From Muribaculaceae bacterium (GTDB lineage Bacteria; Bacteroidota; Bacteroidia; Bacteroidales; Muribaculaceae): a stretch of DNA of 64,000 nt. Made by a program: the position numbers and the translations under genes. Positions 53,827 to 62,057 of the stretch are shown in pieces. The DNA is taken from contig CAJSYI010000003.1 in the NCBI GenBank assembly GCA_910573745.1, forward strand, positions 62,001 to 126,000, read 5' to 3'. The notes under the pieces are model-generated. The model had not been told where the DNA came from. It searched no databases and was given only the letters and a program-made list of their open reading frames with translations. Each line of letters starts with the position of its first letter. Position 1 is the stretch's first letter.

Positions 53827-53957
53827 TAATAAATGTTACCGTCAGGGCGGTCAGTCATCGAGCAGGTTTTTCTTGTGGTGAGGGAGTTATGGGGTTCCAT
53901 AACGACCGAAGCGCAGGCGGAAATATGCCGGCGGATGACCGATTATTAAACAATCTC
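53815..53957. mobile_element. MITE-like repeat element, copy B
   Basis: This 143-bp element has ends GAGTGTGTTTAATAAT and ATTATTAAACAATCTC (14 of 16 paired). Its first 40 bases are close to copy A (GTTTAATAATAAATGTT-r-CCG). The internal motif is GAGGGAG, a 7-pair hairpin GTTATGG/CCATAAC (53886-53892 and 53897-53903) and GACCGAAG. Flanks are TTA and TAA, an imperfect duplication. It overlaps the end of the propeller lipoprotein gene and may also act as its terminator. Confidence 0.65.
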
Positions 53958-54107
53958 TAAATTCCAGCCGACTTGATATGCCTTCCTGTTCGGACTGTCA
54001 GAGTGCGCCTTTATGAGTCAAAAAATCCGAAAGAAAAATTTGAAGAGGTGCCATAGAGGGATTACAGGAAATTTTTTGTAACTTTACGCTCTAATTCCGA
54101 AAGGCTT

Positions 54108-56870
54108 ATGAGTGAAATCGACGATACATTGGATATGGACAGGCTTTCTGACGAAGATGCCAACAACGGCTCTGAGAATACAGAAACGTCTTTTGCTGAG
54201 GAGGATATAGAACCGGAAACCGTTGCAGATGCCGCAGTTCCCGTTGTGGCTGTGCCGAAATACAATGTTCCCGGTGAAGGGGACAGACGCACGCTGCTTT
54301 CCGGCATGTTCCGCAACTGGTATCTTGAGTATGCAAGTTATGTTATTCTTGAACGTGCCGTGCCTCACATCGAAGACGGCCTTAAGCCTGTGCAGAGGCG
54401 CATACTCCATGCCATGCAGACCACCGACAACGGACGTTTCAACAAGGTGGCCGGAATCGTCGGTGAAACGATGAAATATCATCCCCACGGCGACGCTTCC
54501 ATCGGAGATGCGCTCGTGCAGCTCGGACAGAAAGAGCTTCTTATCGACACGCAGGGAAACTGGGGCAACATACTCACCGGAGACTCGGCAGCGGCTACGC
54601 GTTACATCGAGGCCCGCCTGTCGGAATTCGCGCTTGAGACGGCTTTCAGTTCCAAAATCACCGAATGGATGCCGTCTTACGACGGTGTGCGCAAAGAGCC
54701 TGTTACGCTGCCTGTCAAGTTCCCGTTGCTTCTCAGCCAAGGAGTTGAAGGCATAGCGGTAGGGCTGTCTTCAAAGATTCTGCCTCACAATTTCAACGAA
54801 ATCATAGATGCCGCCATATCTTATCTACACGACGAACCTTTCGCCCTTTTCCCTGATTTCCAGACGGGCGGACTGCTCGATGCCACGCGCTACAACGACG
54901 GAGCGCGCGGCGGAAGCGTGAAAGTCAGGGCAAAGATAGATAAGATTGACAGCAAGACCCTTGCCATCACCGAACTTCCTTTCGGAAAAACCACTTCATC
55001 GCTAATCGCGTCCATAATAGCGGCACAGGAGAAGGGGAAGATAAAGATTCGCAAGGTGGACGACAACACTGCGGCGACGGCTATGATTATGGTGCATCTG
55101 ATGCCAGGCACTTCGAGCGACAAGACGATTGACGCACTTTATGCCTTCACCGACTGCGAGGTGAGCATTTCGCCCAACTGTTGCGTGATACGCGACCGCA
55201 AGCCTCATTTCCTGTCGGTCAGCGACGTGCTCCGCTACAGCGTGGACCATACACAGGAGATGCTTCATCAGGAGCTTGAAATCAAACTTTCCGAGACACA
55301 GGAGATGCGCCTATACGCCTCTCTGGAGAAGATTTTCATAGAGGAAAGAATCTACAAAGACAAGGAATATGAAGAGGCCAAGAGCAGCGACGAGGCTTTG
55401 GTGCATGTCGACGGACGGCTGGGGCCTTTCAAACCGGGCTTCTACCGCGAAATAACAAAGGACGACATCCTTAAGCTTTGGAAGATTCCTTTCGAGCGCA
55501 TCTTCAAGTTCAATTCCGACAAGGCCGACGAGCGCATAGCACAGCTAAACGCAGAAGTGGAGCATCTGCAATACGACCTCGATCATATAGTGGAATACAC
55601 GGTGAAATGGTATGAGCATCTGAAGAAAGCATACGGCGGCAAATTCCCGCGCCGCACCACTATACGCGGTTTCGACTCCATCGAGGCCGCCAAAGTCGCC
55701 GAAGCCAACAAGCGTTTCTATTTCGACAAGGACGGCGGGTTCATAGGCACTGGGCTAAAAGACGCAAAGCTCCTTTTCACATGCTCTGACCTGGACGACA
55801 TACTGATAATATACAAGAACGGAACTTATAAAATCGTAAAGGTTTCCGACAAGCTATATGTCGGAAAAAAGATAGAACACATCGGGGTCTTCAAGAAAGG
55901 GGACAAGCGCACTGTCTATAATGTCATATACCGCAACGGCAAGGAAGGATTCTATTATAAGAAGCGTTGCTGCATCACCGGTCTGACCCGCGAAAAAGAA
56001 TACGACCTGACCAAAGGGCTGCAGGGTTCCAAGATAGAATGGCTTTCGGTCAATCCGAACGGCGAGGCAGAAATAGTGAAAGTGAAACTTAAGGATCAGC
56101 CAGACGCCGCAGGCCGCAGACCACGTGCGCTTCAGGTCATGGTGAATTTCGCGGAACTTGACATAAAGGGGAAGGAATCGCTCGGAAATCTCGTAACAAA
56201 ATACACTGTCAGCGACATTTCGCTTGTGGAGAAAGGCACAAGCACGCTTGGCGGGCGCGAGGTGTGGTTTGACAAGGACGTGCTGCGTCTCAATTACGAC
56301 GGCCGAGGCGAAAGCCTTGGTATTTTCCAGGGGGAAGACAAGGTGCTGGTAATCACTACAAACGGTGATTTCTACACTACAGATTACTCCGATGCCAATC
56401 ATTACGATGCCAACATACTGAGAATAGAGAAGTTCAATCCGCATAAGGTATGGACATTGGCTCTTTATGACGCTTCTTTCGGTTTCCCTTACCTGAAACG
56501 TTTCTGCTTTGAGGCATCTGCCAAGCCCCAGCATTTCGTCGGTAACGAGGAAGGTTCGAGAATGATATTGCTTACAGACACTCCTTTCCCACGTCTGCTT
56601 TTCACTTTCGGCGGCAACGATTCCGTGCGTCCTCCGATGGAAGTTCAGGCCGACGAATTCATAGGGGTAAAGAGCTTCAAGGCAAAGGGGAAACGCATAT
56701 CAATCTTCAAGATAGAGAAGTTTGAAGAACTCGAACCTACGAAGTTCCCTCCAGAACCGGAACCCCTGCCTGCTGATACAGAACCGGAAGAAACCGATGC
56801 AGAACCGGAAGGCCCAAAAGTGGTGCAAGGCGATCTTTTTGATGAAATGTCAGCCATGGAACAGCAATGA
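54108..56870 (+). CDS. parC: DNA topoisomerase IV subunit A (GyrA/ParC family)
   Basis: The 920-residue protein unlinks replicated chromosomes together with ParE. The catalytic tyrosine is Tyr166 in AAATRYIEARLSE; GLKPVQRRILHAM and YHPHGDASIGDALV precede it. After the breakage-reunion domain the C-terminal part lacks a clear GyrA box (QRRGGKG), which favours ParC over GyrA. The first 50 residues and the last 40 are acidic, low-complexity extensions (PEPEPLPADTEPEETDAEPE). The next gene overlaps its stop (ATGATGA). Confidence 0.9.
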   Translation: MSEIDDTLDMDRLSDEDANNGSENTETSFAEEDIEPETVADAAVPVVAVPKYNVPGEGDRRTLLSGMFRNWYLEYASYVILERAVPHIEDGLKPVQRRILHAMQTTDNGRFNKVAGIVGETMKYHPHGDASIGDALVQLGQKELLIDTQGNWGNILTGDSAAATRYIEARLSEFALETAFSSKITEWMPSYDGVRKEPVTLPVKFPLLLSQGVEGIAVGLSSKILPHNFNEIIDAAISYLHDEPFALFPDFQTGGLLDATRYNDGARGGSVKVRAKIDKIDSKTLAITELPFGKTTSSLIASIIAAQEKGKIKIRKVDDNTAATAMIMVHLMPGTSSDKTIDALYAFTDCEVSISPNCCVIRDRKPHFLSVSDVLRYSVDHTQEMLHQELEIKLSETQEMRLYASLEKIFIEERIYKDKEYEEAKSSDEALVHVDGRLGPFKPGFYREITKDDILKLWKIPFERIFKFNSDKADERIAQLNAEVEHLQYDLDHIVEYTVKWYEHLKKAYGGKFPRRTTIRGFDSIEAAKVAEANKRFYFDKDGGFIGTGLKDAKLLFTCSDLDDILIIYKNGTYKIVKVSDKLYVGKKIEHIGVFKKGDKRTVYNVIYRNGKEGFYYKKRCCITGLTREKEYDLTKGLQGSKIEWLSVNPNGEAEIVKVKLKDQPDAAGRRPRALQVMVNFAELDIKGKESLGNLVTKYTVSDISLVEKGTSTLGGREVWFDKDVLRLNYDGRGESLGIFQGEDKVLVITTNGDFYTTDYSDANHYDANILRIEKFNPHKVWTLALYDASFGFPYLKRFCFEASAKPQHFVGNEEGSRMILLTDTPFPRLLFTFGGNDSVRPPMEVQADEFIGVKSFKAKGKRISIFKIEKFEELEPTKFPPEPEPLPADTEPEETDAEPEGPKVVQGDLFDEMSAMEQQ

Positions 56871-57760
56871 TGAGCCGACGGATTGTTTTAATGGTTCTTG
56901 CTTCCGTTTGTTTAGTAGCCAAGGCTTCGGAAACCAATGACTCTGTTGCAAGAATTCTTGAAGGATGTCTTACCAGTTTCTCTTCACAAGTAGAACGTCC
57001 AATTACTCAGGTCTATATGTTTGAAGCGGGAGGGAAATCGGCACTTGACACATATCTTTCCCCGCTTCGATATCACGGTTTCCATACCTCTCTTTCCGGC
57101 AGATGGAGCAAAGCGTTGCCATGGATGGACAACAGTTGGCTGATGAGATTTGATTCACGAATCGGATTCAGCCGGATGCTTAACCCTGCAAAGAACGCTC
57201 AGATGCTTGGCTTTGATACGGCTTTTGACTGGGGTGCAGCCTGGACTTGCCGATTTCCGACGGAACTTATGGTTTCGGCAGGAGCTGCGGCCGGCTTCAA
57301 CGCAGGAGTGCTGTATCTCCCGCGCAATTCCAACAATCCGGCTTCGGTTAAAGCCGACATACATCTCTCGCTTACCGCCTCGGCATCATTTCCGTTCAGA
57401 ATCGGACATTTGCCGGTGCTTGTGAGCGACGAAGTGTCGCTTCCTTCGCTCAGTGCCTTCTTCTCGCCTCAGTATGGCGAGACATATTACGAGATTTATC
57501 TCGGCAACCGTTCAGGACTTGTGCATTGCGGATGGTGGGGCAACAACTTCAGCATCACTAATCTGCTTGCGTTTGACCTTGACATAGGGCCATCGGCTTT
57601 GCGGCTCGGTTACCGCTACTCGCTGAATTCGAGCTGGGTTTGCCATATAAACACGCAGATTCACACTCATTCGTTTGTCATAGGCTGGATTCCTCACGGA
57701 ATCGGCCTCAGGAAAAGCATACCGTCCAATTTGGCAATAAGGATAAACTCACTTTACTGA
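56867..57760 (+). CDS. DUF3316-like secreted protein
   Basis: The 297-residue protein has a signal peptide (about 1-20, ending AKA) and alternating strands of an outer-membrane or periplasmic barrel (YLSPLRYHGFHTSLSGRWSKAL; LMRFDSRIGFSRMLNPAKNA; SPQYGETYYEIYLGNRSGLVHCG, about 204-226). This fits the uncharacterised Bacteroidetes DUF3316 family. Its start overlaps the parC stop and it precedes the S41 protease by 2 bases, so the three may form one transcript. Confidence 0.75.
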   Translation: MMSRRIVLMVLASVCLVAKASETNDSVARILEGCLTSFSSQVERPITQVYMFEAGGKSALDTYLSPLRYHGFHTSLSGRWSKALPWMDNSWLMRFDSRIGFSRMLNPAKNAQMLGFDTAFDWGAAWTCRFPTELMVSAGAAAGFNAGVLYLPRNSNNPASVKADIHLSLTASASFPFRIGHLPVLVSDEVSLPSLSAFFSPQYGETYYEIYLGNRSGLVHCGWWGNNFSITNLLAFDLDIGPSALRLGYRYSLNSSWVCHINTQIHTHSFVIGWIPHGIGLRKSIPSNLAIRINSLY

Positions 57761-57762
57761 AC

Positions 57763-58839
57763 ATGAAGATTCTGAGTCTTTTTTTGACTGCGATGTTGAC
57801 TGCGATTGCCGTGGCTACATTGTCATCGTGCCACGATGCGCCTGATTACACAGACAATGCCACCGGGAATTTTGACGCGCTTTGGAACATTCTTGACAGT
57901 CATTATTGTTTCTTTGAAGAGAAAGACATCGATTGGGAGGCTGTCGGGCGTAAGTACCGCGCTGAAATCAATCCTGAAACCAACTACATAGAGCTTTTTG
58001 ACATCTGTTCCCGAATGCTCGATGAGCTGAAAGACGGCCACGTCAATCTCTCATCCTCTTTCAATACGAGTTATTACCGTCGCTGGTGGAGCGATTATCC
58101 ACAGGATTTCAACTTTCGCACGCTCCAACAGTATTACCTCGGCTTTGACTACCAGACCACATCAGGCATAATATACAAGAAACTTTCCGACAAGGTGGGA
58201 TATATGTATTATCCCTCTTTCTCTTCGGGAATCTCGCAGACAAGCCTTGATTATGTGCTTGCATGGCTCTATGACTGCAATGTGCTCATAATTGACATAC
58301 GGGACAATGGCGGCGGCTTGCTTACCAACATCGATGTTCTCGTAGGACGCCTGATTACACGTGAGATTTCGGGCGGATTCATAAGGCATAAGACCGGGCC
58401 TGGACACAATGACTTTTCCGAGCCTTTCGAGATTCGCTACAAACCTGCCGAAGAAAGCCGGGTGAAGTGGCTTAAGCCGGTGATTGTCCTTACCAACCGC
58501 TCGTGTTTCAGTTCCGCCAATGATTTCGTGGCTACCGTCAAAGGATTGGATTCAATATGGATTGTAGGCGCGAAGACTGGGGGCGGGGGAGGACTTCCGT
58601 TCTCTTCGGAATTGCCCAACGGTTGGGGCGTACGCTTCTCAGCCTGTCCGATTACAGACCGCAACGGTCGTTCGACCGAATACGGAATAGCCCCCGACGA
58701 GGGATGTGAAGTCCATGCCACGGCCGAAGAGCTTGCCCAAGGCCGCGATGCCATACTCGACTTCGCCATCCGCAAGGCTGAATCTATATCTTCCGCCTCG
58801 TCAGAGAGCGTTCAGTCATCGGCCAAGCTTGGCCGATGA
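57763..58839 (+). CDS. S41-family (C-terminal processing) protease lipoprotein
   Basis: From the ATG at 57763 the protein has 358 residues with a lipobox (ATLSSC, Cys about 22). A helical entry domain (FDALWNILDSHYCFFEEKDIDW) follows, then the S41 core: LIIDIRDNGGG, the nucleophile in TNRSCFSSANDFV and the lysine in VGAKTGGGGG. There is no obvious PDZ domain, as in many Bacteroidales S41 lipoproteins. It would cleave exported proteins in the periplasm. An open extension from 57640 lies inside the DUF3316 gene and is rejected. Confidence 0.87.
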   Translation: MKILSLFLTAMLTAIAVATLSSCHDAPDYTDNATGNFDALWNILDSHYCFFEEKDIDWEAVGRKYRAEINPETNYIELFDICSRMLDELKDGHVNLSSSFNTSYYRRWWSDYPQDFNFRTLQQYYLGFDYQTTSGIIYKKLSDKVGYMYYPSFSSGISQTSLDYVLAWLYDCNVLIIDIRDNGGGLLTNIDVLVGRLITREISGGFIRHKTGPGHNDFSEPFEIRYKPAEESRVKWLKPVIVLTNRSCFSSANDFVATVKGLDSIWIVGAKTGGGGGLPFSSELPNGWGVRFSACPITDRNGRSTEYGIAPDEGCEVHATAEELAQGRDAILDFAIRKAESISSASSESVQSSAKLGR

Positions 58840-58849
58840 CGAACACATA

Positions 58850-58978
58850 TTATTCTGGCTTCGGAATCCTGTCCACCGCCGTATGTCTGCCCGTGTCGAA
58901 ATGGATTTTGTTCATCTCAACAGCCGTAAGTGTCCTTGCGCCCGGTATTTCCGTCTTCTTTATCTGTATCATATTCAT
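58850..58978 (-). CDS. Small peptide (42 residues), candidate RiPP precursor or orphan leader peptide
   Basis: The ATG at 58978 overlaps the stop of the C39-like/VKOR gene (ATGA), so the peptide is translationally coupled. It begins MNMIQIKKTEIPGA, continues RTLTAVEMNKIHFDTGRHTA and ends DRIPKPE before TAA. LTAVEMNKI resembles the L-x-x-x-EMN-x-(I/L) leader motif of Bacteroidales natural-product precursors, but there is no Gly-Gly after it and no cysteine in the possible core. No maturase (radical SAM, LanM, ATP-grasp) lies nearby. Translation of such a short frame is inferred from the overlap and the motif. Confidence 0.5.
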   Translation of the reverse strand: MNMIQIKKTEIPGARTLTAVEMNKIHFDTGRHTAVDRIPKPE

Positions 58979-59970
58979 TGCCTGTTTTTGTATACTGTCG
59001 CGATTCTATTGATGCCCATCAAAGCTCCGGCATAAGCGGAGACCAACAAGAACAGCGGCCATGCTGTGGGCGTTATTAGCCTGAATGCGCCACCTGCAAG
59101 GTTCGTGAAGAATATGAGCCAAAGCAGACACTGCACTGTCAAGCACATAGTACACCATGCTTTGACCTTGTATTTCTGGTACCATACGCTCCAGAACGAG
59201 AACGGCAGACAACAGGCATTGATGACCGCCAACCATCCTGCACAACCCGGAAACAGAAGCATTGCCGCAAGACTTATGCTGAAATAAGCCAGCCCAACTT
59301 CACTCCATCCGAAGATGCCGAAGAATGTGGACGCCTTCTGTTCCAGCACCGTGTCGCATCCCCCTTTCTGTATCACGCCGCAAAGCCTGTCTGCAGCTTT
59401 TGTATGTATGTTGACGCTCTTAAGCACCAACTGCCATGACACATAGATCCCGGCGAAGTCCAACAAAGGAAGCAGCGATTTCCACCAACTTTCATATAAT
59501 CCTTGAGCTAAATAGACGTAGATAAAGACGAAAGAAGCGCAAAGCCAAAGGATTGCAGTTTTCGCAGTCGTAATCATGTCCATCAGCCGATGCCTGCGGT
59601 GGTCTGGCTCGGCACTTGCAGCCGTAGGATAAGCCACCAATGCCACGCCGCTCCAATTATCGATGAAATCATCAAGGATAGCGGTATGCTTGCCCGAAGA
59701 ATCGGAAAACTCCACATTCCCTTGGGTCATTCCGGTAAGCACCACGAATTTACCTTTCTCCTGAACAAGACAAGGACGGGGAAGATCAATCAAACGGCTT
59801 TTGTCATCTAAAGAAATACCATCGTTGTCAATGCCATATTCCTTCAGTAGCCGGGAGAAACCGAAAAGCGACTGGAAAGGCATATTCCGGAAACGACTGT
59901 CGCTGTATGCCTGCGTCATCGGAATGCCCAAAGCCCGCAGAAAGACTGAAAATATGGTCGGTGATTTCAT
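58975..59970 (-). CDS. Membrane protein with degenerate C39-peptidase-like and VKOR domains
   Basis: From the ATG at 59970 the protein has 331 residues. Residues about 15-115 resemble a C39 double-glycine peptidase fold (FGFSRLLKEYGIDNDGI; PCLVQEKGKFVVLTGMTQGNVEF; DFIDNWSGVALVAYP) but without the catalytic cysteine at the start. Residues about 135-320 have five membrane segments and the VKOR cysteines: Cys197 and Cys205 (CGVIQKGGC) and Cys273/Cys276 (WCTMC). It probably drives disulfide formation in exported proteins or peptides, passing electrons to quinone. A thioredoxin gene lies upstream and a small peptide gene is coupled downstream. Confidence 0.85.
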   Translation of the reverse strand: MKSPTIFSVFLRALGIPMTQAYSDSRFRNMPFQSLFGFSRLLKEYGIDNDGISLDDKSRLIDLPRPCLVQEKGKFVVLTGMTQGNVEFSDSSGKHTAILDDFIDNWSGVALVAYPTAASAEPDHRRHRLMDMITTAKTAILWLCASFVFIYVYLAQGLYESWWKSLLPLLDFAGIYVSWQLVLKSVNIHTKAADRLCGVIQKGGCDTVLEQKASTFFGIFGWSEVGLAYFSISLAAMLLFPGCAGWLAVINACCLPFSFWSVWYQKYKVKAWCTMCLTVQCLLWLIFFTNLAGGAFRLITPTAWPLFLLVSAYAGALMGINRIATVYKNRQ

Positions 59971-60032
59971 AGTATGGTTATTGTCAAAATTTTTGTAGAC
60001 AACGACAGATTGCAAAGATTACATTTTGCGAA

Positions 60033-60058
60033 GAGCGGCGGCCTGAAAACCGCCGCTC
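60033..60058 (-). terminator. Hairpin after the thioredoxin gene
   Basis: A perfect 9-pair GC-rich stem GAGCGGCGG / CCGCCGCTC (60033-60041 and 60050-60058) with an 8-base loop lies 43 bases past the thioredoxin stop and 62 bases before the VKOR gene. No strong T tract, so it may attenuate rather than stop transcription. Confidence 0.5.
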
Positions 60059-60100
60059 CTGATTTGCTGTCCATCCCATCGGCAGAAATGCCGACGCAGG

Positions 60101-60397
60101 TTACATATACTCCTCTACTTTGCCGACAAGCGCACTGCCGTCCATCTCCCCGCTTGAAGTCCATACCGGATTGCCGTCGGAATAAACTATAAACGTCGGG
60201 ATTCCGTCGATGCCGAGACTGTCGGCAAGCTCGCGGTTCTCATCGATATCAAACTGATAGACATTAGCACGCCCTTTAAGCAAGGCTTTCACATCCTCCA
60301 TCACTGGCATCATCGCCTTGCAATGCGGACACCACGAAGCGTAGAACTCCACCAGCACCGCTTTTGAAGAATTGATCAATTCATTGTATTTTTCCAT
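60101..60397 (-). CDS. Thioredoxin
   Basis: The 98-residue protein is a plain thioredoxin fold without signal peptide. The active site is CPHC in FYASWCPHCKAMMPVM (Cys23 and Cys26) and the cis-proline lies in DGIPTFIVYSDG. CPHC instead of CGPC makes it more oxidising, closer to DsbA. It precedes the VKOR-type gene, and the two probably work in one disulfide pathway, although a cytoplasmic protein next to a membrane oxidase is puzzling. Confidence 0.9.
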   Translation of the reverse strand: MEKYNELINSSKAVLVEFYASWCPHCKAMMPVMEDVKALLKGRANVYQFDIDENRELADSLGIDGIPTFIVYSDGNPVWTSSGEMDGSALVGKVEEYM

Positions 60398-60632
60398 AAG
60401 TAAATTTATAAAGATTTGGTTTATGGCCCATTGGCCGTTATTATTGATTCTATGTAATCATTCTCTAAATAATAACCATCCTGACACCAAAAAAGATTGC
60501 TCCCGACTCCATTTATATACAGTTATGCATCCTGAACTTCCTCAGAATCGCAGATATCTCACAGCACTATACGAGAGTCTTATAGCAATAGACGGTGCTA
60601 CACTGCAAACGCACTATTAAAGGGATAATATG
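60398..60632. other. Intergenic stretch between thioredoxin and the AEC permease
   Basis: Together with the hairpin at 60633 this spans about 315 bases. A plus-strand frame to 60620 exists but has no family character or ribosome-binding site. No clear promoter box was found. Confidence 0.4.
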
Positions 60633-60668
60633 CATCGAACCCGAAGACGCAAACCTTCGGGTTCGATG
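60633..60668 (-). terminator. Terminator of the oxalate operon
   Basis: A perfect 14-pair stem CATCGAACCCGAAG / CTTCGGGTTCGATG (60633-60646 and 60655-60668) with an 8-base loop lies 45 bases after the permease stop on the minus strand. Confidence 0.75.
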
Positions 60669-60712
60669 TATTATGTGTAAGAAAGTACTCTCGCCAAGGA
60701 GATGCGGATTGG

Positions 60713-61687
60713 TCAAGCCAGTCGGAGGGCAAGGTCTGTCAACCAAATCCAGAGCGGGCAGAAACCGATGAAGAGTATCACAGACAGAGTCAGCGACGAA
60801 GTGCCGGTGGCGACATATGTATCGTATTCGTCGGCGATTATGATACCGGAAAATGCCGGAGGCAATGCGCTGGCCACTACAAGCATTTTAAGGTTGAGCG
60901 GATCCATATGGAACATTAATCCGAGTATCAGCACAACAGCAGGCATCATTACCATCTTGAGTATGGATCCGAGCGCCGCCTGCCAGTTGATGGTGAACTT
61001 TATGGCAGAAAGCGTGATGCCCGCCGAGAAAACGGCCATAGAGGCATTTGCTTTGGCTATCAGGTCGAACGACGGACTTGCCCACTTAGGCCAAGGAATT
61101 CCTGCCACAACCCATATCACAGCCAGTATAGGCGCCCATGCCACGGGCTGAGCCAATGCATGAAGCACAGGCTTCCATGCGCTTTCTTTCTTAGTAGAAC
61201 CGGGATTCTGTTTTTCAAGCGAGGCATTCATCAATGAAAGGCCCACCGGAATCCCTATGGCGTTGACCACGATGCCTACGATTGCGACAACAAGTGCTAC
61301 GGACGGCGTGGTGCCGAAGATAGGCTCAAGCACTGCAAAACCGAGAAAACCGATGGTCGGCGAACCGCTGATCAGGGCTGAAACTGCCGCATCGGCACCG
61401 GTGTTCTTCTTAAAGCAGTATTTGAACACGAAGTAGACCATCATAAAGCAGGCCATAATGCCTATTGTGGACACGACTGTCAGTTTTATGTCGCGGACAA
61501 GCATTTCGCGGCTGGCCTGCACAATCGACACGAACAAGGCTGCGGGCAAAGCGTAGTCGAGCACCACCTTGTTGAATTTCTTTGAATCCTCGCCACTGAA
61601 GATTCCTTTCTTTCCGGAAATGTATCCGGCGAGCATCACCACGATTATCGGGACGATGGCGTAAAGGATTACGTGTGAAATGTTCAT
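60713..61687 (-). CDS. AEC-family permease (likely oxalate/formate or dicarboxylate transport)
   Basis: The 324-residue protein has ten hydrophobic segments of the auxin-efflux-carrier fold, with a shorter central loop (SLEKQNPGSTKKESAWKPVL) and the family's SGSPTIGFLGFAVLEPIFG and ASALPPAFSGIIIADEY halves. AEC permeases in bacteria carry malate and other small acids. Its place after frc and oxc, with only element C between, makes it the likely oxalate uptake or oxalate/formate exchange protein, a job done by OxlT (a different family) in Oxalobacter. Substrate is inferred from context. Confidence 0.83.
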   Translation of the reverse strand: MNISHVILYAIVPIIVVMLAGYISGKKGIFSGEDSKKFNKVVLDYALPAALFVSIVQASREMLVRDIKLTVVSTIGIMACFMMVYFVFKYCFKKNTGADAAVSALISGSPTIGFLGFAVLEPIFGTTPSVALVVAIVGIVVNAIGIPVGLSLMNASLEKQNPGSTKKESAWKPVLHALAQPVAWAPILAVIWVVAGIPWPKWASPSFDLIAKANASMAVFSAGITLSAIKFTINWQAALGSILKMVMMPAVVLILGLMFHMDPLNLKMLVVASALPPAFSGIIIADEYDTYVATGTSSLTLSVILFIGFCPLWIWLTDLALRLA

Positions 61688-61702
61688 AATACAAAAGTTT
61701 AA

Positions 61703-62011
61703 GAGGCTGTTTAAAAATCATTGTTAAACGCAGAGTGGTGGATTTTTTGTTAAGGCGCACTTTATGAGGAGGGAGCATATCGGGATATGTGACCGACGAT
61801 TAAATGCGGATTAACGGAAAAGACACCATTCAGACTGAAGCATCAAATTCTTTTAAAGAGGCTTTGTTGTAATGCCTGCCGTCATTCCGGAACCTTTGCG
61901 CGTCTTTATCCCTTCGGCTCAGTCCCATAGCCCGCTATGCTCCTTCGCTGCAGGGATAAATACATCACAAATCTTCCGGCTCTGCGTCAACAAGCATTTT
62001 TAAACAGCCTC
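61703..62011. mobile_element. MITE-like repeat element, copy C
   Basis: This 309-bp element has perfect 16-base ends GAGGCTGTTTAAAAAT / ATTTTTAAACAGCCTC, whose similarity extends to about 32 bases (TTGTT..ACGCAGAG on both sides), and TAA direct repeats (61700-61702 and 62012-62014). It holds two internal motif copies in opposite directions: GAGGGAG-CATATC/GATATG-TGACCGACG (61769-61798) and, on the minus strand, GAAGGAG-CATAGC/GCTATG-GGACTGAG (61918-61946). The second is enclosed by TTTATCCC/GGGATAAA. It separates oxc from its permease. Confidence 0.7.
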
Positions 62012-62057
62012 TAAGTGGTTTCTTATGCAGGGGCGGGGTTTCCGCCCCTGCTGTCAG

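Noticed and set aside
60372-60620. Plus-strand frame of 82 codons before the oxalate operon terminator
   Set aside because: Starts inside the thioredoxin gene, no ribosome-binding site, no recognisable family.
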